64,000 nucleotides of DNA, taken from assembly GCA_963930055.1 (NCBI GenBank), contig CAWVKS010000008.1, positions 310,001 to 374,000 on the forward strand, written 5' to 3'. Source of the stretch: Pullichristensenella sp963930055. Its GTDB lineage: Bacteria > Bacillota > Clostridia > Christensenellales > Aristaeellaceae. Made by a program: the position numbers and the translations under genes. Positions 7,579-14,949 of this stretch are shown piece after piece; positions within the stretch are counted from its first letter, which is position 1; each line of letters begins with the position of its first letter. Below the pieces are notes generated by a model, which was not told the origin of the DNA, made no database searches, and saw only the letters and a list, made by a program, of their open reading frames with translations.

Positions 7579-8013
7579 ATGAAATACACGGACGAAAAGC
7601 AGTTCGCAGCGGCCAACATCTTTGGCAAGGGCCAGCCCAACGACGCCTACGCGCGCTATTTCGCCGGCCATTCCTTTCTCAACCCGCTGACGAAGGCGGG
7701 GGAGTGCCCCATCGCCATGAGCAACGTCACCTTTGAACCCGGCTGCCGCAACAACTGGCACATCCACCACGCCCGCAACGGCGGCGGGCAGATGCTTATC
7801 TGCACCGCGGGTGAGGGCTGGTATCAGGAAGCGGGCAAGGCGGCGCAGAGCCTCGCGCCTGGCGCGGTGGTCTATATCCCCGCCGGCGTCAAGCACTGGC
7901 ACGGCGCGAAGAAGGACAGCTGGTTTGCCCACATCGCCTTCGACGTGCCCGGCGAGGACGCCTCCAACGAATGGCTCGAGCCGGTGACGGACGAGGAGTA
8001 CAACCGTCTGTAA
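7579..8013 (+). CDS. Single-domain cupin protein
   Basis: 144 residues forming one cupin barrel. Metal ligands are apparent in motif 1 (WHIHHARNGGGQ: His61, His63, Gln71 where Glu is more usual) and motif 2 (PAGVKHWHGA: His106). Close relatives are often fused to or adjacent to carboxymuconolactone decarboxylase-like or reductase genes. AGGAGG lies eight bases before the ATG. It is co-transcribed with the aldo/keto reductase (17-bp gap) and ends at a strong bidirectional terminator. Likely a small metal-binding isomerase, decarboxylase or dioxygenase-like enzyme; the reaction cannot be assigned. Confidence 0.8.
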   Translation: MKYTDEKQFAAANIFGKGQPNDAYARYFAGHSFLNPLTKAGECPIAMSNVTFEPGCRNNWHIHHARNGGGQMLICTAGEGWYQEAGKAAQSLAPGAVVYIPAGVKHWHGAKKDSWFAHIAFDVPGEDASNEWLEPVTDEEYNRL

Positions 8014-8020
8014 AAGGCGC

Positions 8021-8056
8021 AAAAAGCCGCCCGACGTGTGCCGGGCGGCCTTGTCT
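8021..8056. terminator. Bidirectional intrinsic terminator
   Basis: The 8-bp stem GCCGCCCG/CGGGCGGC (8026-8033, 8042-8049) has an A-run before it and a T-rich tail after it. It serves the convergent cupin and divIC genes. Confidence 0.8.
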
Positions 8057-8064
8057 TTCTGCGT

Positions 8065-8352
8065 TTACGAGGCGGCGTTCACATAGCGCACCTCGCCGGG
8101 CATGATCAGGCCCAGTTCGTCGCGGGCGGCGCGCTCCACATAGGCGTCTGTCTGCACAAAGTCGATCTCTTCCTGCAGTGCGTCGATCTCGCGCACCAGC
8201 TGGTCGCGTTGCTCCGTCAGCGTCGACACCTGCGCGCTGGCGGCGTCCAGGCGGCTGTGCGTCACCAGCAGGCTGATGGAAAACACCAGCGCCGCCGTCA
8301 GGGAGAGCAGCAGCCAAAAACGCGGCCGCGCGTGGATCTTTCTGCGCATCAT
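8065..8352 (-). CDS. divIC: DivIC/FtsB-like septum formation initiator
   Basis: 95 residues: a short basic cytoplasmic N-terminus, one transmembrane helix (about residues 13-31, FWLLLSLTAALVFSISLLV), a coiled coil (about 40-70) and a C-terminal extracytoplasmic tail with ERAARDELGLIMPGE, the hallmark of DivIC/FtsB proteins. These form the FtsL-DivIB-DivIC complex at the division site. AGGAGG lies seven bases before ATG 8352. It is the last gene of a yabP-yabQ-divIC group, the same order as in Bacillus. Confidence 0.88.
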   Translation of the reverse strand: MMRRKIHARPRFWLLLSLTAALVFSISLLVTHSRLDAASAQVSTLTEQRDQLVREIDALQEEIDFVQTDAYVERAARDELGLIMPGEVRYVNAAS

Positions 8353-8411
8353 GCAACGCCCTCCTCATCCGAACATATTGTTAATGATTCGACGGGGGAG
8401 GGCGCTTTCCT

Positions 8412-8780
8412 TTAACGAAAAATGACTTTAATAAGACGAAATTTGGCGATACGGCGCAGCGCCTGTCGAATTTTGCGCACAATTTGACGGCAAAGCGCAC
8501 AAAAGAGGCGATGCGGCCCCAGCGCGTAGAGCAGCAGTCCCGCGCCCGCGCCGAGGAAGGGAAAAAAGCGCGCCTCGCCATAGCAGGCAAAGGTGAGCAT
8601 GCCCCCGAGCAAAAGCGCGCTGAGCAGCCCGAAGGCGAGATCGGCGGCGAGGGAGATCAGCGGCCCCGCGCGCAACAGATGCCGCAACGCCGCCAGCAGA
8701 TCGTAAACGCCGCCCGCCAGCAAGCCGGCGACCATCATGGCGAGGAACACCTTCCACTGACCGACGGTGGCAAAGAGCAT
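8412..8780 (-). CDS. yabQ: Spore cortex protein YabQ
   Basis: 122 residues with about four hydrophobic helices and a strongly basic C-terminus. The N-terminal layout (Q-W-K-V-F-L-A-M-M-V-A-G, then a GGVYDLLAALR turn) and position between yabP and divIC match YabQ, a membrane protein of the outer forespore membrane needed for cortex formation in Bacillus. Assignment rests on length, topology and synteny more than on motifs. Its expression is expected in the mother cell from the sigma-E site upstream of yabP. Confidence 0.8.
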   Translation of the reverse strand: MLFATVGQWKVFLAMMVAGLLAGGVYDLLAALRHLLRAGPLISLAADLAFGLLSALLLGGMLTFACYGEARFFPFLGAGAGLLLYALGPHRLFCALCRQIVRKIRQALRRIAKFRLIKVIFR

Positions 8781-8795
8781 GGCCCTTCCTCCCCT

Positions 8796-9068
8796 CTAGC
8801 GGAAGAGCCGGGAAAACACGCCGCCCTCGCGGCGCACCTTGCCGCTGTATTCGATGGCGGCGATCTCGCCCTCGATCACGAGCTGGCCGTTTTTGAGGTC
8901 GAGATTCTCCACGTGCAGGCCCGCGCCGGTGACGGTCATCTGCCCGGCGTCGGTTAAAAGCACCACCAACTGCTCGTTGAAGCAGTCCACGTCGGAAACG
9001 CCGGTGATGACGGCGCGCTCGCGCCCGGTGAGGTTGACGGTGTGGCGCACGGCGGTCGGCTGCTGCAT
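8796..9068 (-). CDS. yabP: Sporulation protein YabP
   Basis: 90 residues, matching the small YabP/YqfC family: TVNLTGRERAVITGVSDVDCFNEQLVVLLTDAG is the typical N-terminal block (shown here only as its short signatures GRERAVITGV and VDCFNEQLV), with ENLDLKNGQLVIEGEI toward the C-terminus. In Bacillus YabP is dispensable for sporulation or acts in cortex assembly with YabQ. ATG 9068 is chosen because GAGGGGG lies seven bases upstream; an upstream Met at 9092 would lie in the sigma-E promoter. Confidence 0.88.
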   Translation of the reverse strand: MQQPTAVRHTVNLTGRERAVITGVSDVDCFNEQLVVLLTDAGQMTVTGAGLHVENLDLKNGQLVIEGEIAAIEYSGKVRREGGVFSRLFR

Positions 9069-9090
9069 GCGAAAGCCCCCTCTCGCGTCC

Positions 9091-9119
9091 ATTGTATGCG
9101 CGCGGGGGAGGGATATGCG
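9091..9119 (-). promoter_or_regulatory. Sigma-E promoter of yabP-yabQ-divIC
   Basis: On the minus strand CGCATATC (9119-9112), 13 bases, then CATACAAT (9098-9091). The -10 matches the sigma-E consensus CATACAnT exactly and the -35 keeps the CATAT core at the usual spacing. This fits mother-cell expression of yabP and yabQ. Confidence 0.75.
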
Positions 9120-9133
9120 AAGGGGCTGCCGTG

Positions 9134-9162
9134 TTGACAGGCTAAACCGTGTATGTTATGAT
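9134..9162 (+). promoter_or_regulatory. Promoter of the small hydrophobic peptide RNA
   Basis: TTGACA (9134-9139), 17 bases, TATGAT (9157-9162). The start point near 9169 gives a leader of about 115 bases that contains hairpin CGAGAGG/CCTCTCG (9201-9220), stem TTTGTAC/GTACAAA (9250-9269) and ACCCCC (9178-9183) able to pair with the GGGGGT ribosome site (9270-9275). Confidence 0.75.
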
Positions 9163-9282
9163 AAATATTGGGGGGATACCCCCGGGCAGGAAGGAGGAGT
9201 CGAGAGGCGTCGTCCTCTCGGCCACGATGGCGTTTGGCTTTTGCCCTCGTTTGTACAAGTCTGTACAAAGGGGGTGGTCAGA

Positions 9283-9363
9283 GTGACAGATCACGAAATG
9301 TTGACGCTCGTCCTCATGATCATCGCGCTTGTAGTGTCATTGCTCGATAAACGCGACAGATAA
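9283..9363 (+). CDS. 26-residue hydrophobic peptide, candidate type I (holin-like) toxin
   Basis: The peptide is a short polar N-terminus (MTDHEML), one transmembrane helix rich in Leu, Ile, Met and Val, and a charged end (DKRDR). This matches the build of Firmicutes holin-like/Fst-type toxins, in which a single helix inserts in the membrane and depolarises the cell when not held silent by an antisense RNA. GTG 9283 follows GGGGGT by eight bases; a GTG two codons earlier is possible. It has its own promoter, a long structured leader and a terminator hairpin shared with a convergent promoter. The role is inferred from architecture; no homology search was possible. Confidence 0.6.
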   Translation: MTDHEMLTLVLMIIALVVSLLDKRDR

Positions 9364-9365
9364 AG

Positions 9366-9451
9366 TCCGAGCCGCCATCCAGCGCTGACTGTTTGGCGGC
9401 TCTGCTCATTTACCGGAGGGGAGAAGCCTTGCGAAAGCGTCATCCCTTCCT
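9366..9451 (-). ncRNA. Candidate antitoxin RNA convergent with the peptide transcript
   Basis: A perfect minus-strand promoter (9486-9458) would start an RNA near 9451 that runs about 85 bases to the shared hairpin at 9402-9369 and a short T-rich stretch. It would overlap the 3' end of the peptide mRNA, the layout of par/Fst-type systems. The alternative is that it reads through to yabP-yabQ-divIC as their vegetative promoter, because they lie downstream on the same strand. Confidence 0.5.
9369..9402. terminator. Hairpin shared by the convergent transcripts
   Basis: GAGCCGCCA (9369-9377) pairs perfectly with TGGCGGCTC (9394-9402) around a 16-base loop, six bases after the peptide stop. T-tracts on both sides are weak, so terminator strength is uncertain. 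Confidence 0.65.
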
Positions 9452-9457
9452 GCTTTT

Positions 9458-9486
9458 ATTATACCGCATTTCCGAGGCGTTGTCAA
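9458..9486 (-). promoter_or_regulatory. Perfect consensus promoter facing the peptide gene
   Basis: TTGACA (9486-9481), 17 bases, TATAAT (9463-9458) on the minus strand. No gene starts within 380 bases downstream except by reading antisense through the peptide locus. Confidence 0.85.
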
Positions 9487-9533
9487 ATATCGCGCAGCGC
9501 CCTGAAATGTACCGCAAAATTTCCCCGCCGCCC

Positions 9534-9562
9534 TTGACTTTCCCATTCCCGTCTGGTATAAT
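9534..9562 (+). promoter_or_regulatory. Promoter of the FAD oxidoreductase gene
   Basis: TTGACT (9534-9539), 17 bases, TATAAT (9557-9562). The 80-base leader contains an imperfect GCCATCCCCG/CGGGAATGGC hairpin (about 9592-9624). Confidence 0.8.
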
Positions 9563-9651
9563 CTCCAAGGTCTAACGAAGTACACTGAAGGGCCATCCCC
9601 GCCGCATTGGGCCGGGAATGGCGCTTTGCTATGCCGCGAAGGAGGTTCACC

Positions 9652-11070
9652 ATGTCGCACACCTATGACGTGATCGTCGTCGGCGCCGGCCCGGCGGGCA
9701 TCTTCACCGCTCTGGAACTGACGGAAAAAATGCCCGAGGCCCGGCTTCTGCTCATCGATTCCGGCCTGCACATCGACCGCCGCGCCTGCCCGGCGCGCAA
9801 GCTGCACCGCTGCGTCCACTGCGACCCCTGCAACATCATGAGCGGCTGGGCCGGCGCGGGCGCGTTTTCCGACGGCAAGCTCTCCCTCTCCGAGGAAGTG
9901 GGCGGCCACATCGTCGATTACCTGCCCCGGCAGGAGGTGCGCGACCTCATCGCCTACGCCGATTCCATTTATCTCAAGCACGGCGCGCCCACGCTCGTCC
10001 ACGGCCTCAACGACCCCAAGGTGGACGAGATCATGTACGAGTGCTCGCGCCACAACATACAGCTCATCCCCTGCCCGGTGCGCCATTTGGGCACGGAGCA
10101 CGCCTTCGACGTGCTGCGCGACATGTACGTCACGCTGGACGCCCGCCCCGGCTTCGAGTTCCGCGAGCGCACCACCGCCGAAGGGCTGCTGGTGGAGGAC
10201 GGCCGCGTCTGCGGCGTATACATGTCCGGCCCGGACGGCAAGCGCGTGCTGGAGCGCGCCCGCTACGTGGTGGCCGCCCCCGGCCGCGGCGGCGCGGCGT
10301 GGCTTTCGCAGATGGCGAAGGAGAACAACATCGAAACGCACAACAACGAAGTGGACATCGGCGTGCGCGTCGAGGTGCCCAACTCGGTGATGGACCACCT
10401 CACCCAGCACCTCTACGAAGCCAAACTGGTCTACTATTCCGACACCTTTGAAAACAAGGTGCGCACATTCTGCATGAACCCCGGCGGGCTGGTCAGCGAG
10501 GAGCACTACGAGGGCGGCCTGGCCGTGGTCAACGGCCACAGCTACGCCGACCAGAAACTGCGCACGCACAACACCAACTTCGCCATGCTGGTCTCCACGC
10601 GCTTTACCGAGCCGTTCAACCAGCCCATCGAATACGGCCGCTACATCGCCCAGCTGGGCAACATGCTCACCGGCGGCGGCGTGATGGTGCAGCGCCTGGG
10701 CGACCTGCTCAAGGGCCGCCGCACGGACGCCTCGCGGCTGAAAAAGTCCACCACCGTGCCCACGCTGGAGACCGCCGTGCCCGGCGACCTCTCCTTCGTG
10801 CTGCCGCACCGCCACCTCACCAGCATCATCGAGGCTTTGCGCGCCTTCGACAACGTGGCGCCCGGCCTCTATTCGCAAAACACGCTGCTCTACGGCGTGG
10901 AGGTGAAGTTCTATTCCTCCAAGGTGGCCGTGGGCGAGCGCTTCGAGACCGCCCTGCCCGGCTTCTACGCCATCGGCGACGGCGCGGGCGTGACGCGGGG
11001 CCTCATGCAGGCCTCCGTCACCGGCGTAGTCGTCGCCCGCGACATCATGCAGCGCATGGGGACGATGTAA
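9652..11070 (+). CDS. FAD-dependent oxidoreductase (uncharacterised dehydrogenase family)
   Basis: 472 residues. The N-terminal Rossmann motif is DVIVVGAGPAG, followed by an FAD-ribose acidic residue (LLLIDSG) and a Cys-rich loop RACPARKLHRCVHCDPCNIM that is typical of a group of large bacterial FAD-dependent dehydrogenases. The C-terminal FYAIGDGAGVTRGLMQA is the second FAD-binding block. ATG 9652 follows GGAGG by six bases; upstream in-frame Met codons lack a ribosome site. Monocistronic with its own promoter and a strong terminator. The four closely spaced cysteines could bind a metal or be redox-active. Substrate unknown. Confidence 0.82.
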   Translation: MSHTYDVIVVGAGPAGIFTALELTEKMPEARLLLIDSGLHIDRRACPARKLHRCVHCDPCNIMSGWAGAGAFSDGKLSLSEEVGGHIVDYLPRQEVRDLIAYADSIYLKHGAPTLVHGLNDPKVDEIMYECSRHNIQLIPCPVRHLGTEHAFDVLRDMYVTLDARPGFEFRERTTAEGLLVEDGRVCGVYMSGPDGKRVLERARYVVAAPGRGGAAWLSQMAKENNIETHNNEVDIGVRVEVPNSVMDHLTQHLYEAKLVYYSDTFENKVRTFCMNPGGLVSEEHYEGGLAVVNGHSYADQKLRTHNTNFAMLVSTRFTEPFNQPIEYGRYIAQLGNMLTGGGVMVQRLGDLLKGRRTDASRLKKSTTVPTLETAVPGDLSFVLPHRHLTSIIEALRAFDNVAPGLYSQNTLLYGVEVKFYSSKVAVGERFETALPGFYAIGDGAGVTRGLMQASVTGVVVARDIMQRMGTM

Positions 11071-11094
11071 AAGGGAAAAGGAAAGCGGATCGAC

Positions 11095-11130
11095 AAAAAG
11101 CCCCTCGGGACGCGCGCCCGGGGGGCTTTT
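11095..11130. terminator. Bidirectional intrinsic terminator
   Basis: AAAAGCCCC-T-CGGG stem with its complement around ACGCGCG, flanked by A- and T-runs. It separates the convergent oxidoreductase and SLOG genes. Confidence 0.88.
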
Positions 11131-11590
11131 ATGCCCCGGCGAGGTCGATGACGCGCAGGCCGGGGCGCGTTTGCGCGTAGCGCAGCGTGGCGTATGCGCC
11201 GCCGAAGTCGCGCGTCACGTAGGCGAGCAGCACCTGCGCGTGGTCGACCATCCAGCGGTTGCGGCGGGGGATGGCGTGTTTGTAGTGCAGCCCCAGCAGC
11301 TCCGGGGGCACGAACACGTCGTCGAAGGCGGCTTCGTAGTATAAGCGCGAGCGGTTGACGTCCGCCGTCAGGTAGGGCAGCACCAGATACAGCTTTATCC
11401 GCGCCTCCGGGTGCCGCGCGCGCAGCTGGCGCACCGCCTCGGCGCAGAGGCCGTCGAACTGGCCCATGCCGCCGGTGTAGAACGTCAATTCGCGGTCGGC
11501 CTCCACAAGGCGCTCCAGCGCGTCGCGCGCCTTTTGCGCCACGTCCGGCGCGAATACCTGCCGGTGGCCGGCAAATGTGCATACGATCAT
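11129..11590 (-). CDS. SLOG-superfamily protein (YpsA/DUF1273-like)
   Basis: 153 residues. The opening MIVCTFAGHRQVF followed by FYTGGMGQFDGLCAEAV is the glycine-rich signature of the SLOG/YpsA fold, a Rossmann-like domain that binds nucleotide-type ligands. Related proteins have been linked to NAD- or nucleotide-derived signalling and to cell-division effects in Firmicutes. GGGGAG lies close before the ATG. It has its own excellent promoter and is divergent from an XRE regulator, with which it may share control. Function is unassigned. Confidence 0.72.
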   Translation of the reverse strand: MIVCTFAGHRQVFAPDVAQKARDALERLVEADRELTFYTGGMGQFDGLCAEAVRQLRARHPEARIKLYLVLPYLTADVNRSRLYYEAAFDDVFVPPELLGLHYKHAIPRRNRWMVDHAQVLLAYVTRDFGGAYATLRYAQTRPGLRVIDLAGA

Positions 11591-11623
11591 GGCGGCTCCC
11601 CGTTTCGCATTATTGATACGAAA

Positions 11624-11652
11624 ATAATAAGCGTATTGATGCGTTTTGTCAA
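11624..11652 (-). promoter_or_regulatory. Promoter of the SLOG gene
   Basis: TTGACA (11652-11647), 17 bases, TATTAT (11629-11624) on the minus strand. Confidence 0.8.
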
Positions 11653-11692
11653 CGCCATCTTTTCATACACTAGTACTATGGGGTGGTGTTGC

Positions 11693-12028
11693 TTGAAGGA
11701 AAAGAAAGCGATCAATGTGGAAGTAGGCGCGCGCATACAGCGCTCGCGGGAACGCGCGGGGCTGACGCAGGATGCGCTGGCCGAGCGCGTGGGGTTGGAG
11801 CCCAAGAGCATTTCCGCCATCGAGCGGGGCGTGGTGGGCGCGTCCCTGACCACGTTGAAGGGCGTGTGCGAGGCGCTGCACATCTCCAGCGACGCGCTCC
11901 TGTTCGGGGCGGACGGGGAAAACGACCTGCGCGGCGCGACGGCGATGCTCTCGCGCCTGACGCCCAGGCAGCTCGCCATTGCCGAGGATGTGCTCGCCAA
12001 GCTGCTGGAGGCGTTCGGGACGAAATAA
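11693..12028 (+). CDS. XRE-family regulator
   Basis: 111 residues. An N-terminal Cro/C1-type helix-turn-helix spans about residues 9-65 (GARIQRSRERAGLTQDALAE, then SISAIERGVVG), followed by a helical C-terminal part. I prefer TTG 11693, preceded by GGGGTGG at six bases; ATG 11678 is also in frame but overlaps that site. It is divergent from the SLOG gene. The region between contains a near-palindromic ACTAGTACTA that might be an operator. A terminator follows directly. Confidence 0.8.
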   Translation: MKEKKAINVEVGARIQRSRERAGLTQDALAERVGLEPKSISAIERGVVGASLTTLKGVCEALHISSDALLFGADGENDLRGATAMLSRLTPRQLAIAEDVLAKLLEAFGTK

Positions 12029-12051
12029 GAAACAAAAAACATTCGGGCCGG

Positions 12052-12088
12052 AGCAGTCCGTGCGGAAAGACCGCACGGGCTGTTTTTT
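12052..12088 (+). terminator. Intrinsic terminator
   Basis: The stem CCGTGCGG/CCGCACGG extended by CAG/CTG ends in TTTTTT. It terminates the XRE gene at 11693. Confidence 0.9.
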
Positions 12089-12192
12089 GAGCGCAAAAAT
12101 CAAATTTCACTTTCATTATATCATTTATATTTGAAAAATCAAGCGCATAGGAAGGTGGTGACGTAAATTTAGAGAAACTGGGGGTGTATGCC

Positions 12193-12552
12193 GTGAAGGG
12201 TATGTGGGAAATACTGCGCGACCTGCGCGAGGACAGCGACCTGTCGCAACGGGACGTGGCGGAAAAGCTCGGCGTTACGCCCCAGCAGTATTCGCAATAC
12301 GAAAACGGCGTGAGCGAGATACCCCTGCATCGCTTTATAAAGCTCGTCGAGATCTTCGACGTTTCCGCCGACTACCTCCTGGGCCGCACGCAGCGCCCGG
12401 AGAACAGGTCCTTCCGCAACGTGCAGGTGACGAAGGACTGTTCCTGTACGGCGCTTTTGAACGCCGTCCTCTCGCTTTCCGAGGAGGATCGCGAGGCGGC
12501 GGTGGAATACGTGCGCCTGTTGCGGCTCAAGGAGCGGGCGAAGAAACTCTGA
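12193..12552 (+). CDS. XRE-family regulator with C-terminal extension
   Basis: 119 residues. The helix-turn-helix (about residues 3-60: ILRDLREDSDLSQRDVAEKL, YSQYENGVSEIP) ends in SADYLLGRT, followed by a helical tail. It shares the RDLREDSDL and YLLGRT blocks with the regulator at 48233, so the two are paralogs. GTG 12193 follows GGGGGTG by six bases; ATG 12202 is an alternative. An A+T-rich stretch at 12100-12140 probably holds its promoter, but I see no convincing -35. An acyltransferase gene begins 53 bases downstream on the same strand. Confidence 0.8.
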   Translation: MKGMWEILRDLREDSDLSQRDVAEKLGVTPQQYSQYENGVSEIPLHRFIKLVEIFDVSADYLLGRTQRPENRSFRNVQVTKDCSCTALLNAVLSLSEEDREAAVEYVRLLRLKERAKKL

Positions 12553-12605
12553 GGGCGCGGCAACAGACATGCCGCGGAACGAACGGGAGAAATGGGGGAT
12601 CACCA

Positions 12606-13694
12606 ATGCAAAACAGCGCGCCGCGCAGATCGGAGCGGGAGAGCAACTTTGAACTTCTGCGCATTGTGGCCATGTTCCTCGTGGTGCTGTACCACGCCTC
12701 CGGGAGGGCGCGGGGCCTGGTGGAAGATCAGGGCCTTTCCCCGAACCCCTTCTTCTTTCAGCTGTGCGCCTTCTGCGGCGATTTGGGCAACAGCCTGTTT
12801 ATGCTGATCAGCGGATACTTCCTCGCCGGGCACTCGTTCAGCGCGCGCCGAGTTGCGCGCCTCTGGATGCAGACGCTGTTCTGGTCCGTGCTGCTCACGG
12901 CGTTGGCGCTGGCGGTGGGCCGCTCCTTCAGCATCCGCGAGGTCTGGCGGGGGCTGACGCCCGTGACCTCCTTCACATACTGGTTTATCACCTGTTATCT
13001 GGTCTTCTGTTTTTTCCAGCCGTACATGGATCGCCTCCTCGATACGCTGGACCGGCGCGAGTTTAAGCGCCTGCTGGCGGTGATGTTCGTGGTCTTTTCC
13101 CTGCTGCGCACGGTGGTGCCGGGCGGCTTTGTACCCTTCACCAAGATGACCATGTTCTTTTTCCTGTACAGCATCACCGCCTACCTGCGCCGCTACCCGG
13201 ACGCGGCGGGCGTGTTTGGCCGCGCGTGGCGCTGCTTTGCCGCCGCCGGGGCGCTGGTTTTGCTGCTCATCGGCTATTACGCGCTCTGCTTCCGCTTCGG
13301 TGATCGCTTCTCCTTCCTGCGCCTCGACCGCTTCAACCAAATGGTCACGCTGCCGCAGCTGGCCATGGCGCTGCTGATCTTCCTCGGCTTCCGCGCCCTG
13401 CGCATGCCCCATTCGCGGCTGATAAACCGCTTGGCGGCCGCCTGTCTGGGCGTCTACCTCATCCATTACAGCTACGCCTGGCGCGAATGGATCTGGTACA
13501 CGCTCTTTGACGCGCTCCCCATGGACAGGGCCGCCGCCATCATCCCCTGCCTGCTGCTGGCGGTGGTGCTGGTCTACGCGCTTTGCACGCTGCTGGAGCG
13601 GTTGCGCCTACGCTTCGTCGAGCCTGTCTGCATGCGCCTCATCGACCGCCTGCCGCCGGTGCGGCGGGAGCTGGAAAGGGCCGCGCGGCGCTGA
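12606..13694 (+). CDS. Membrane acyltransferase (acyltransferase 3 / OafA-like)
   Basis: 362 residues with about ten membrane segments. The start ESNFELLRIVAMFLVVLYHA carries the family-typical Arg and the catalytic-type His after the first helix; later features are LFMLISGYFLAG and CLGVYLIHYSYAWREW. Members transfer acetyl or other acyl groups to cell-surface sugars or lipids. GGGGGA lies six bases before ATG 12606. It follows an XRE gene and ends at a bidirectional terminator. The acceptor is unknown; no glycan cluster surrounds it. Confidence 0.82.
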   Translation: MQNSAPRRSERESNFELLRIVAMFLVVLYHASGRARGLVEDQGLSPNPFFFQLCAFCGDLGNSLFMLISGYFLAGHSFSARRVARLWMQTLFWSVLLTALALAVGRSFSIREVWRGLTPVTSFTYWFITCYLVFCFFQPYMDRLLDTLDRREFKRLLAVMFVVFSLLRTVVPGGFVPFTKMTMFFFLYSITAYLRRYPDAAGVFGRAWRCFAAAGALVLLLIGYYALCFRFGDRFSFLRLDRFNQMVTLPQLAMALLIFLGFRALRMPHSRLINRLAAACLGVYLIHYSYAWREWIWYTLFDALPMDRAAAIIPCLLLAVVLVYALCTLLERLRLRFVEPVCMRLIDRLPPVRRELERAARR

Positions 13695-13696
13695 AA

Positions 13697-13733
13697 AAGG
13701 CCGTTTCCACGAATGCTCTGTGGGAACGGCCTT
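13697..13733. terminator. Bidirectional intrinsic terminator
   Basis: AAGGCCGTT-CCAC pairs with GTGG-AACGGCCTT around a nine-base loop, between the convergent acyltransferase and dipeptidase genes. Confidence 0.85.
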
Positions 13734-13747
13734 CTTCCTATTTGTTT

Positions 13748-14653
13748 TTATTTGTCCTCCTGGCCTCGATTCGTCTCGCGCAATACACGGTAGAGGTTCA
13801 GCCCGGCGATCTTTTCGATCTGCGTTTGCGTATACCCGCGTCTTGCCAGTTCTTCCAGTACTCTGGGGAAGTCCGCCGCCGTGGAAAGGCCCTGCGGCGT
13901 TTCGGAAATGCCGTCGAAGTCCGAGCCGAAACCCACGCAGTCCTCGCCGCCCAGCTCCATATAGGCGTCGATGTGGCGCACCACGTCGTCGATGGCGGCG
14001 TGGCCGCCCTCCCGCAAAAATTCCGGGCAGAAGTTGACGCCGACAAAGCCCCGGCGCTCGAAAATGGCGCGCGCCTGCCCGCGCGTTAAGTTGCGCGGCA
14101 CGACGCACAGCCAGCGGCAGTCCGAATGGCTGGCCACCGGCGGCAGGACGGACAGCTCGCACACGTCCCAGAACCCGGCCTCGTTGAGGTGGGACACGTC
14201 CGCCAGCACGCGCAGACGCCCCATCTCGGCAAGGAATTCCCGCCCGCGCATTTTGAGGCCGTTGTTCGCGCCGCCCACGGCGGGATAGCCCAGCTCGTTT
14301 TCAAAATTCCACGTCAGCGCGACCATGCGCACGCGCACGTCCGCGTCCAGCGCGCGCAGCTTGCCCAGGTCGCCCTCGAACAGCTCGCCGCCCTCCACCG
14401 TGACCACGGCGCGGGGCGTGTCCGGCGGCGTTTTGGGCATGTCGCCCGTGATGACCGGCACGCCGAAGGCCCCGAGCGCCTCGCGCATCGCCCGCGCGCG
14501 ATGGAAGCCGCGGTTTTCATCCTCGCCGGCGAACATCGCCAGCGCCTGCAGGCCCACGCCGCCCTTTTGCAGCGTTTCCGGCGTCACCGAACGGGGGCGT
14601 TCCCCCGAGACCATGCGATACAGCGCGTCGCAATGCGCGTCCGCAATGAACAT
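13748..14653 (-). CDS. Membrane dipeptidase family (peptidase M19)
   Basis: 301 residues, the usual size for bacterial M19 dipeptidases, zinc enzymes that hydrolyse dipeptides. Metal ligands appear in FIADAHCDALY (HxD), VTVEGGELF (bridging Glu), and the histidines of DVSHLNEAGF and VASHSDCRW; FGSDFDGI is the conserved C-terminal substrate loop. GGAGG seven bases before ATG 14653 decides the start against an upstream Met. No signal peptide, so it is cytoplasmic. It stands alone with its own promoter. Confidence 0.9.
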   Translation of the reverse strand: MFIADAHCDALYRMVSGERPRSVTPETLQKGGVGLQALAMFAGEDENRGFHRARAMREALGAFGVPVITGDMPKTPPDTPRAVVTVEGGELFEGDLGKLRALDADVRVRMVALTWNFENELGYPAVGGANNGLKMRGREFLAEMGRLRVLADVSHLNEAGFWDVCELSVLPPVASHSDCRWLCVVPRNLTRGQARAIFERRGFVGVNFCPEFLREGGHAAIDDVVRHIDAYMELGGEDCVGFGSDFDGISETPQGLSTAADFPRVLEELARRGYTQTQIEKIAGLNLYRVLRETNRGQEDK

Positions 14654-14711
14654 AAACTCGCCTCCGGCGCATATACTTCTCCCGCGTCCCTGCGGTGCGG
14701 GGTACGCCGGG

Positions 14712-14740
14712 ATTATACGCCTTTCCCGCGCCCGCCGCAA
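14712..14740 (-). promoter_or_regulatory. Promoter of the dipeptidase gene
   Basis: TTGCGG (14740-14735), 17 bases, TATAAT (14717-14712) on the minus strand. Confidence 0.65.
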
Positions 14741-14780
14741 GCGCGTCTTGGGACGCAAAAATATTACTTTTTTGTGAAAA

Positions 14781-14898
14781 CCGCATCGGCCGATTCGCTT
14801 TTTGGATGCCCGCGCAAAAGCGGGAAAGCCCTGAAAAGCCAGATGCGGCGGGGGAACGCCCCCGATAGGCGGAAGTGTAGAAACGCCGTCATCCGCAT
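14781..14898. other. Structured intergenic region with alternative stems
   Basis: Two copies of CCGCAT (14781-14786 and 14893-14898) can each pair with the single ATGCGG at 14843-14848. Between lie hairpins CCCGC/GCGGG, GGGGG/CCCCC (14850-14863) and GGCG/CGCC. It sits in the 422-bp gap between the dipeptidase and the importer, upstream of the importer promoter. No known RNA class was recognised and no promoter for it was found. Confidence 0.35.
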
Positions 14899-14949
14899 GT
14901 GTTTTGTGTAAAAGGTGAATTTTTTTCTTTCTGCAGCTGCAATTTGCGC

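Noticed and set aside
9112..9183. Upstream start for yabP at 9092
   Set aside because: It would overlap the sigma-E -10 region and lacks a ribosome site; ATG 9068 has one.
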